Part shown: piece by piece, positions 5,946 to 11,824 of the stretch
Layout: each line of letters starts with the position of its first letter
Numbering within the stretch: the stretch's first letter is position 1
Source of the DNA: CAZHHM01 sp964532225
GTDB lineage: Bacteria > Margulisbacteria > WOR-1 > JAKLHX01
Direction: 5' to 3'
DNA: 15,109 nt
Assembly (NCBI GenBank): GCA_964532225.1
Contig: CAZHHM010000029.1
Location: 1 to 15,109, forward strand
The notes under the pieces: model-generated
Database searches by the model: none
What the model was told of the DNA's origin: nothing
What the model saw: the letters and a program-made list of their open reading frames with translations, nothing else
Position numbers and translations under genes: made by a program

Positions 5946-6665
5946 ATGAGAACATTCAGGGCAACATTGATAATTGCAGCATTGTTGCTAACGGCTTCAA
6001 CTCTCACTTCCTGCGGTTCCAGCCCTGTTGCCGTAGCTGCAAAACTGCTCGCGTCCAGCCCTTATCCGGCACTTTCAAGCGCTGATATCACTTACCTCGG
6101 CGCATCAGGATTCTCCGGGTCTGACGAGGCCGTCGCCAACAGCATACTTTCCTGGCAGAAGTCAAAAATGCACCTTGCAACTCCCGCCGAAAAGAGCGAT
6201 GTGTCCTACGCGATGAGATGGAACAATATCATGCCCGGTATTTACCCTGTCAGCGACATGATAAGAGATAAAGTGTTGAGAGTCGGGAGAGATACGCTCA
6301 TCTACGGGGTGTGCTGGGATTTTGCGGCGATCTATATCTCAGTAGCAAAATATTACGGACTTGAAACAAGGATGACAGCCTGGAAAACCTTTATGTCAGG
6401 CGTGCCGGGAGGTCAGAAGGGGCTCGGTCCGGATGAGTACAATGCTCTTAAAGTGCTCCTTGACGAGAACGGCCTGAGTTTCAGTTATGAACTTGTTAAC
6501 AGCGTCATAAAAGAGACCTATATTCACTACAGGGCGGAAGTAAAGATAGACGGTGTCTGGAAGGCTTTTGACGGGACATCCCCGACAGGGGAGTATGCCG
6601 ACGATTCGAATTATACTGCAGTTGCATGGGATGAGGGGCTAAGCTCTGTTCTGGCAAGGAAATAA
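5946..6665 (+). CDS. transglutaminase-like lipoprotein
   Basis: From ATG 5946 the protein has 239 residues. It begins with a lipoprotein signal (MRTFRATLIIAALLL...) and lipobox L20-T-S-C23, so it should be lipidated and membrane-anchored. The frame stays open 34 codons upstream into rsgA, but only the 5946 start places the signal peptide at the N-terminus. The C-terminal half has a transglutaminase/protease-like core: GVCWDFAAIY (C123), IHYRAEVKIDG (H194) and WKAFDGTSP (D209), in the C-H-D order of that superfamily. Such domains act as cysteine peptidases or crosslinking enzymes on cell-envelope proteins, though some members only bind. The substrate is unknown. The ZIP transporter gene starts one base after its stop, so the two are co-transcribed. 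Confidence 0.8.
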   Translation: MRTFRATLIIAALLLTASTLTSCGSSPVAVAAKLLASSPYPALSSADITYLGASGFSGSDEAVANSILSWQKSKMHLATPAEKSDVSYAMRWNNIMPGIYPVSDMIRDKVLRVGRDTLIYGVCWDFAAIYISVAKYYGLETRMTAWKTFMSGVPGGQKGLGPDEYNALKVLLDENGLSFSYELVNSVIKETYIHYRAEVKIDGVWKAFDGTSPTGEYADDSNYTAVAWDEGLSSVLARK

Positions 6666-6666
6666 T

Positions 6667-7452
6667 ATGGTATTTGCGCTGTTCCTCACTCTTATAGCCG
6701 GACTTTCGACGGGTATCGGCGGCGCTGTCGCCTACTTCACAAAAAAGACCGACACTAAACTTCTGTCCGTAGGCCTCGGATTTTCTGCGGGTGTGATGGT
6801 TTATGTGTCGTTCGTTGAGATCTTATCAAAAGCAAACCTGTCTCTGGCAGCTGATCTTGGGGAAAAGGCCGGAGAATGGCTGACGATACTGCTGTTCTTC
6901 GGAGGGGTGGCCCTAATGGCATTTATCGACAGGATAGTGCCTTCTTACGAGAACCCGCATGAGATACACAGGGTAGAGGAAATGGGGCAGGAGAGAAAAG
7001 ACAAGCGCCTCCTCAGAGCCGGTATCATGATGGCACTGGCCATAACGATACACAACTTTCCTGAAGGTCTCGCGACCTTTATGGCTGCCGTCGCCGATCC
7101 AAAGCTCGGGCTCTCTATCGCGCTTGCCATCGCCATACATAACATCCCTGAAGGAATATCTGTTTCCGTTCCTCTTTTCTTTGCGACCGGCAGCAGGGGG
7201 AAGGCCTTTTTATGGTCGTTCATGTCGGGACTGGCAGAACCTGTAGGAGGCCTTATTGGTCTTTTGATTGTAAGTTATTTAGCATCACCGGCTCTTCTCG
7301 GCATGATCTTTGCTCTGGTCGCAGGGATAATGGTATATATCTCCTTCGATGAGCTGTTGCCGGCTGCAAGGGAGTACGGGGAGCACCACCACGCCATCGG
7401 CGGTCTTATCGCGGGGATGGCTGTAATGGCTGTCAGCCTGGCTGCTCTATGA
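6667..7452 (+). CDS. ZIP-family divalent metal transporter (ZupT-like)
   Basis: This 261-residue integral membrane protein has about eight hydrophobic segments. The two ZIP metal-site helices are clear: HNFPEG (129-134) and HNIPEG (158-163), the two H-N-x-P-E-G motifs that form the binuclear centre. GLAEPVGG near 190-197 is also typical. The loop between helices 3 and 4 (about 94-114) is short and charged. ZupT-type carriers import zinc and also accept iron, manganese and other divalent ions. AAGGA (6656-6660) lies 6 bases before the ATG. It follows the lipoprotein gene by one base and lies just before the fur-feoAB operon. No Fur box precedes its own operon, so iron control would have to be indirect. 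Confidence 0.93.
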   Translation: MVFALFLTLIAGLSTGIGGAVAYFTKKTDTKLLSVGLGFSAGVMVYVSFVEILSKANLSLAADLGEKAGEWLTILLFFGGVALMAFIDRIVPSYENPHEIHRVEEMGQERKDKRLLRAGIMMALAITIHNFPEGLATFMAAVADPKLGLSIALAIAIHNIPEGISVSVPLFFATGSRGKAFLWSFMSGLAEPVGGLIGLLIVSYLASPALLGMIFALVAGIMVYISFDELLPAAREYGEHHHAIGGLIAGMAVMAVSLAAL

Positions 7453-7466
7453 TCGTCCTCTGTTCA

Positions 7467-7495
7467 TTGACATAGGCATTATCCTGTTATATGAT
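7467..7495 (+). promoter_or_regulatory. sigma-70-type promoter of fur-feoAB
   Basis: A perfect -35 TTGACA (7467-7472) and a near-consensus -10 TATGAT (7490-7495) are separated by exactly 17 bp. The -10 overlaps the first bases of the Fur box, so bound Fur would block RNA polymerase. Confidence 0.85.
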
Positions 7496-7511
7496 AATGA
7501 TAATCGTTATC
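7493..7511 (+). promoter_or_regulatory. Fur box
   Basis: GATAATGATAATCGTTATC matches the classical 19-bp Fur operator (GATAATGATAATCATTATC) at 18 of 19 positions. It spans the -10 and start region of the promoter and ends 16 bases before the fur start codon, predicting iron-dependent self-repression of the operon. Confidence 0.93.
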
Positions 7512-7527
7512 AATAAGGAGGGGTGCA

Positions 7528-7974
7528 TTGCCGGTCATTAAAGAAGAGAAAAGACTCCTTTCCGATTACCTCAAGAAGAACAAACTTAAGGCCACTGTGC
7601 AGCGCGAACTGATGCTGGAGACCTTCATCGGTACTGAAGGCCACCTATCCGCAGAGGAACTCTTTGATATTGTCAGGAAGAAAGATCCTTCCATAGGCCT
7701 CGCTACAGTGTTCCGCGCCTTTAAGGTGTTCGTGGACGCCGGTCTCGCTCAGCCGGTAGACCTCAAGGATAAAAAAGTCAGATACGAGCACAAGTTCAAG
7801 CACGGGCATCATGACCATCTTATATGCGCTTCATGCGGCAGAGTGGTCGAGTTCTTCGACCGTAGGATAGAAGAGCTTCAGGAGGCCGTCTGCAAAAAGT
7901 ACGGCTACAGGATAGGTGGCCACAGTCTTGAGATAACTGGTCTTTGCCCCAAATGCAAAGGAAAAGCAAAATGA
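7528..7974 (+). CDS. fur: Fur-family ferric uptake regulator
   Basis: This 148-residue protein has an N-terminal winged helix (about 10-75; LKATVQRELML, then the recognition region SIGLATVFRAFKVF) and a C-terminal metal-binding dimerisation domain. Metal ligands visible are the HGHHDH cluster (H92-H97), CASC (C100, C103) and CPKC (C140, C143), the two cysteine pairs of the structural zinc site. The start is TTG 7528: AAGGAGG at 7515-7521 lies 6 bases upstream, and no in-frame ATG fits the conserved N-terminus. The recognition helix reads TVFRAF where most Fur proteins have TVYRTL. The Fur box in its promoter and the feoAB genes behind it support the iron-sensing branch over Zur or PerR. The stop overlaps the feoA start (ATGA). 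Confidence 0.93.
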   Translation: MPVIKEEKRLLSDYLKKNKLKATVQRELMLETFIGTEGHLSAEELFDIVRKKDPSIGLATVFRAFKVFVDAGLAQPVDLKDKKVRYEHKFKHGHHDHLICASCGRVVEFFDRRIEELQEAVCKKYGYRIGGHSLEITGLCPKCKGKAK

Positions 7975-8261
7975 ACATTGCTGAACTGGAAAAAGGCGAT
8001 ACGTTCAGGGTAGTCAGTGTGACTGCCTCGGGAGAGATAGGCAAAAGACTGGCGGACATGGGCTTTACCAGAGGGGTTGAAGGGAGTGTGGTCCGCTCTG
8101 CGCTCCTGGGTGATCCGGTGCAGATCAGGCTTATGGGCTATAACGTTTCCATTAGGCTGTCAGAGGCCTCGTCTGTCGAAGTTGAGGTGGTTTCCTGCGG
8201 GAAGAACAGGCACAGACACGGAAAGAAAGGCGGATTCTGGTGCAGATGGAACAAAGAATAA
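7971..8261 (+). CDS. feoA: ferrous iron transport protein FeoA
   Basis: This 96-residue protein is a small SH3-like FeoA domain: GDTFRVVSVTASGEIGKRLADMGFTRGVEG then DPVQIRLMGYNVSIRLSEA. These are the conserved L-x-x-M-G-[FL] and G-x-x-[IV]-x-[IL]-R elements of the family. It is thought to interact with FeoB and affect its assembly or activity. ATG 7971 overlaps the fur stop and has AAAGGA (7957-7962) 8 bases upstream. After the domain there is a basic tail, CGKNRHRHGKKGGFWCRWNKE in outline, with two cysteines and two histidines, about 15-20 residues longer than a minimal FeoA. The tail region overlaps the feoB start by 16-22 bases, depending on the feoB start. Confidence 0.93.
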   Translation: MNIAELEKGDTFRVVSVTASGEIGKRLADMGFTRGVEGSVVRSALLGDPVQIRLMGYNVSIRLSEASSVEVEVVSCGKNRHRHGKKGGFWCRWNKE

Positions 8262-10339
8262 TAAAGGTCGGTCTTGCGGGTAATCCGAATACCGGAAAAA
8301 CGACCCTATTTAATGCTATCACCGGGGCCAACCAGAAGGTCGGCAATTATCCGGGTGTAACAGTTGAGAAAAAAGAAGGCCGGCGTGTGTATGACGGGAT
8401 CGAGTTCCATATCTTTGACCTGCCGGGCACTTACAGCCTTACTGCATATTCCGCGGATGAGGTAGTGACGAGGGACTTTATCATCGACGAAAAGCCTGAC
8501 ATCATAGTCGACGTACTTGATGCAACGAACATCGAAAGGAACCTGTATCTTTGTCTGCAGCTCCAGGAGCTGGATATCCCGGTCGTAGGTGCCCTGAACG
8601 TGACCGACCAGGCCGGATCAATGGGTATAAAGATAGATGAAAAGGTCCTTTCGGAGCTTCTGGGTATTCCCATGGTGAGAACGGTCGGGACAAGGGGGAA
8701 GGGGGTTGAGGCTTTACTGGATGCAGTTATCAAGGTGTTTGAAAGATCAGAAATGGCAGAGAAGAAGATCAACTACGGCTATGAACTTGAAGCCGAAATA
8801 TCAAAACTTGAAACGGTCATCCGCGAGGACGAGATCTTCTCCCGTGAGTATCCGCCCAGATGGATCGCTCTCAAGCTTCTTGAAAAGGATAAGAACGTCA
8901 ACGAAAAGCTGAAAAGACACAGCAATGCTGACAAGGTAAGGAAAAGGACGGGTGACTGTATCAAGGCTATCGAATCCCATTTCGGCCGTGATTGCGAGAT
9001 CGTCGTCACGGAACAGCGCTATGCTTACGTTCACGGAGCGGTCACAGAGGCAGTGAAAAGGGTGGAAATTCCCGGTTCCATGATAAGCGAGACCGTGGAC
9101 AAGGTCTTGCTCAACAGGATCTTGGGGCTCCCGATATTTCTTCTTGTGATATGGGCAATATTCCAGGCCACGTTCAAGATAGGCGAATATCCGATGGCTT
9201 GGCTCGAATGGTCCTTTGGGTGGATCTCATCAGGTGCGTCTGCGGTCCTGCCTGAAGGCTTTCTCCGTTCGCTTATAGTTGACGGGATCATCGGAGGTGT
9301 CGGCGGGGTGATGTCCTTTGTCCCCCTCATCATAATACTGTTCGCCCTGCTTTCTTTCCTTGAGGACACCGGGTACATGTCCAGAGCGGCTTTTGTCATG
9401 GACAAATTCCTGCATATGTTCGGCCTTCACGGTCAGTCCTTCATGCCTATGATGCTCGGTTTCGGCTGCTCTGTCCCCGCAATCATGGCTGCAAGGACGC
9501 TGAAGAACCCAAGGGACAGGATAAAGACCGTCCTTATAATCCCGTTCATGAGCTGCAGCGCTAAACTGCCGGTATATGTGCTCCTGGCAGCCGCGTTCTT
9601 TCCTCAGAATGCGGGCAATGCTGTGATGTCGGTCTATCTTATCGGGGTGATGATGGGCCTTTTCTCTTCGGTCGTCCTCAGCCGAACGGTGCTTAGAGGC
9701 AGGGAGACCCCTTTCGTTATGGAGCTTCCGCCGTACAGGATGCCTACTTTCAGGGGGATACTGATGCATGTATGGGAAAAGACATGGATGTATGTGAAGA
9801 AAGCAGGGACCGTGATCCTCGGTGCGGCGATACTCATCTGGACCATAACCACGTTCCCGGTGCTTGATACTGATATCTCAAAATACAGAATGTTGCCCGC
9901 GCACGAAGCCGAACTGGCAAAGGCGCGTGACAGCATAGAGTTCAGTATCGCCGGACGTTTAGGCAAAGTGATCGAACCTGTCGTGGCCCCGATAGGTTTT
10001 GACTGGAAAATTGGCATAAGCGCTGTGACCGGTTTTGCCGCCAAGGAGGTCGTTGTTTCAACTCTCGGAGTCCTTTACAAGGTCGGTCTTGAAGAAGGGG
10101 AGGAAAGCGAGAGCCTTCGCGAAGCGATCCGCAGGGATAAGGCCTTTTCTCCGCTGGTCGGATATGTGCTAATGCTCTTCGTTCTGATAGTCGCGCCTTG
10201 TTTTGCGGCTCAGTCAATGATGGGGGCGGAAATAGGATGGCGGTGGGTAGCTTTCCATTTCGCGTACACGGCCGTACTTGCCTGGTCGGTGTGTTTTATG
10301 GTCTATCAGGGAGGGAAGATGCTGGGGTTGGGTGTGTAG
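8240..10339 (+). CDS. feoB: ferrous iron transporter FeoB
   Basis: This 699-residue protein has an N-terminal G domain with GNPNTGKTT (G1, 14-22), T41 (G2), DLPG (G3, 60-63) and NVTD (G4, 120-123, for the usual NxxD), then a helical regulatory domain (about 180-275) and the membrane core. The core includes the two Gate motifs, with FGCSVPAIMAARTLKNPRDR and a repeat-like AAKEVVVSTLGVLYKVG near the C-terminus. It drives GTP-dependent Fe(II) uptake across the inner membrane. The start is taken as GTG 8240, where AAAGG (8226-8230) is 9 bases upstream; ATG 8246, two codons on, is equally possible. Length is slightly below E. coli FeoB. No separate feoC is visible. Confidence 0.96.
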   Translation: MQMEQRIIKVGLAGNPNTGKTTLFNAITGANQKVGNYPGVTVEKKEGRRVYDGIEFHIFDLPGTYSLTAYSADEVVTRDFIIDEKPDIIVDVLDATNIERNLYLCLQLQELDIPVVGALNVTDQAGSMGIKIDEKVLSELLGIPMVRTVGTRGKGVEALLDAVIKVFERSEMAEKKINYGYELEAEISKLETVIREDEIFSREYPPRWIALKLLEKDKNVNEKLKRHSNADKVRKRTGDCIKAIESHFGRDCEIVVTEQRYAYVHGAVTEAVKRVEIPGSMISETVDKVLLNRILGLPIFLLVIWAIFQATFKIGEYPMAWLEWSFGWISSGASAVLPEGFLRSLIVDGIIGGVGGVMSFVPLIIILFALLSFLEDTGYMSRAAFVMDKFLHMFGLHGQSFMPMMLGFGCSVPAIMAARTLKNPRDRIKTVLIIPFMSCSAKLPVYVLLAAAFFPQNAGNAVMSVYLIGVMMGLFSSVVLSRTVLRGRETPFVMELPPYRMPTFRGILMHVWEKTWMYVKKAGTVILGAAILIWTITTFPVLDTDISKYRMLPAHEAELAKARDSIEFSIAGRLGKVIEPVVAPIGFDWKIGISAVTGFAAKEVVVSTLGVLYKVGLEEGEESESLREAIRRDKAFSPLVGYVLMLFVLIVAPCFAAQSMMGAEIGWRWVAFHFAYTAVLAWSVCFMVYQGGKMLGLGV

Positions 10340-10342
10340 TAA

Positions 10343-11293
10343 ATGCGTAACGTTTTAATAATATTATCTGTCCTGATACTGTCTTCTGTCACATTCGCAG
10401 AGAATGACGCGGACCTATCTATCAATGCATTATCCTCAAAGAAGTTCAACGGCCGGGACCTTAAGCTTGTAAAAATGCTCGAAAAGAACAAGGCTTATAC
10501 GCGGCATTATATCGAATACAAGAGCGGGGGTCTTAAGATCTCCGGAATTATGAATATCCCGGCAGGCAAAGGCCCTTTCCCCGTGATTATTACATGCCAC
10601 GGTTATATCGAACCTAAGGTCTACACTAATGGCAGAGGTCTGAAGAGAGAACAGGACTATTTCGCAAAAAGAGGCTATGTAGTCCTGCATCCCGATTACA
10701 GGAACCACAACGGGTCGGACAAGGTCGAGGCAGGTCCCTTGTCGAACCACATGGGATATACGGAAGACGTAGTAAATGCGGTATATGCACTAAAAAGCTC
10801 GGCTCTGGCCTTTATTGACAAAGAAAGTATCGGTGTCCTGGGGCATTCAATGGGAGGGCTCATCGCGCTCAATATGATGGTCGCAAAGCCGGGGCTTGTT
10901 AAAGCCTACGTTCTCTATGCGCCTATGAGCTCGGACTACAGGGACAACTTCAACAGATGGATACTGCGGAGAGGAGAGCGCAAGTACGGCGACAGGTCTG
11001 CGGCGCAGAAGATCATCGAGATGTACGGCTCGCCGGAGAGCAATCCTGCTTTCTGGGAGGGTCTTTCGGCAAAGAACTATTTTTCGAACGTTACTGAACC
11101 GGTTCTGCTCTTTCACGGGACATCTGACAGCTCGGTGCCGGTAGATTGGTCGTACAGGCTTGAGTCAATGCTGAAGCAGAAAGGCAGGGATATTTCCGTG
11201 CGATACTATACGGGGGAAAAGCATGAATTCATAAGGAAATGGCCTGACTTTATGGCCTGGACAGTGAAGTTCTTTGATGCACACCTGAAATAA
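10343..11293 (+). CDS. secreted alpha/beta hydrolase (S9 / dienelactone hydrolase-like)
   Basis: This 316-residue protein has a signal peptide (about 1-19, ending TFA before END). The hydrolase fold shows the oxyanion-region strand PFPVIITCHGY, the nucleophile elbow GHSMGG (S169), the acid in GTSDSSVP (D262) and the histidine KHEF (H294): the complete Ser-Asp-His triad in the right order. The closest recognisable group is prolyl-oligopeptidase-type (peptidase S9) and acyl-hydrolase enzymes; peptidase and esterase cannot be told apart here. The ATG is 3 bases after the feoB stop, so it is probably the last gene of the Fur-controlled operon. If so, a substrate freed under iron limitation, such as a siderophore ester, is conceivable, but this is inference. 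Confidence 0.87.
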   Translation: MRNVLIILSVLILSSVTFAENDADLSINALSSKKFNGRDLKLVKMLEKNKAYTRHYIEYKSGGLKISGIMNIPAGKGPFPVIITCHGYIEPKVYTNGRGLKREQDYFAKRGYVVLHPDYRNHNGSDKVEAGPLSNHMGYTEDVVNAVYALKSSALAFIDKESIGVLGHSMGGLIALNMMVAKPGLVKAYVLYAPMSSDYRDNFNRWILRRGERKYGDRSAAQKIIEMYGSPESNPAFWEGLSAKNYFSNVTEPVLLFHGTSDSSVPVDWSYRLESMLKQKGRDISVRYYTGEKHEFIRKWPDFMAWTVKFFDAHLK

Positions 11294-11297
11294 TGTA

Positions 11298-11326
11298 TTG
11301 AAATGTTCTTGCCTCGGTTGTATCAT
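11298..11326 (+). promoter_or_regulatory. promoter giving a probable leaderless mRNA
   Basis: TTGAAA (11298-11303) and TATCAT (11321-11326) are spaced by 17 bp. Six bases separate the -10 from ATG 11333, so transcription would start on or beside the start codon, and no Shine-Dalgarno is present. Confidence 0.6.
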
Positions 11327-11332
11327 ACCGGT

Positions 11333-11809
11333 ATGAAAAATATCGTTATTGCTTTGCTTCTGATCGCCGCATTTTCCCAGAGCTCATGGGCCGGGATATC
11401 TGCCGGTTACGAGACCCTTACCATACTTCCTCATGCTTTCGTAGTGTATGCAAATGATCCCGGAAGCGGCTGGGGGTTAAAGGCTTCTTCCGACTTCGGT
11501 ACTTCCGTATTATCAGGTATATCCAGCATAATGACCGGGGCTTTCACTTTCGGAATCGTGAATCCCAGGTATTCTATTGTAACGCTCTCAGTGACCAAAG
11601 ACCTAAGTTCGTCCGCGAATTCGAGGTCGTATTTCAGAGCCGGAGCGTTCGCCGTGACGGCTTCAGGAGGAGGGAAGACCCAGTCAGCTGTTGTGCCATC
11701 GATAGGTATCGGCTGGGATACTTACAGGTTCCTCAATGATGCCCTTATCGGGAACATGGAGCTGTCCTTCCCGGAGCTACTTACTTTCAACCTAAGGTAT
11801 TCTTTTTAA
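11333..11809 (+). CDS. small exported beta-barrel-like protein
   Basis: From ATG 11333 the protein has 158 residues with a clear signal peptide (MKNIVIALLLIAAFSQSSWA, cleavage before GISAGYE). An upstream in-frame ATG at 11303 would add ten residues before the signal and lies inside the promoter, so it was not chosen. The mature part is a series of short amphipathic strands rich in G, S, T and aromatics, ending NLRYSF, with a terminal phenylalanine as in outer-membrane barrels. About eight strands would fit the length. I do not recognise a named family, and function is unknown. It follows the hydrolase gene by 39 bases but appears to have its own promoter. It converges on the ATPase gene, whose stop lies 15 bases beyond. 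Confidence 0.7.
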   Translation: MKNIVIALLLIAAFSQSSWAGISAGYETLTILPHAFVVYANDPGSGWGLKASSDFGTSVLSGISSIMTGAFTFGIVNPRYSIVTLSVTKDLSSSANSRSYFRAGAFAVTASGGGKTQSAVVPSIGIGWDTYRFLNDALIGNMELSFPELLTFNLRYSF

Positions 11810-11824
11810 AATACTATAAACAGA

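Noticed and set aside
9230..9769. Reverse frame of 179 codons inside feoB
   Set aside because: It is a His/Arg/Glu-rich shadow of the feoB membrane domain with no start signals.
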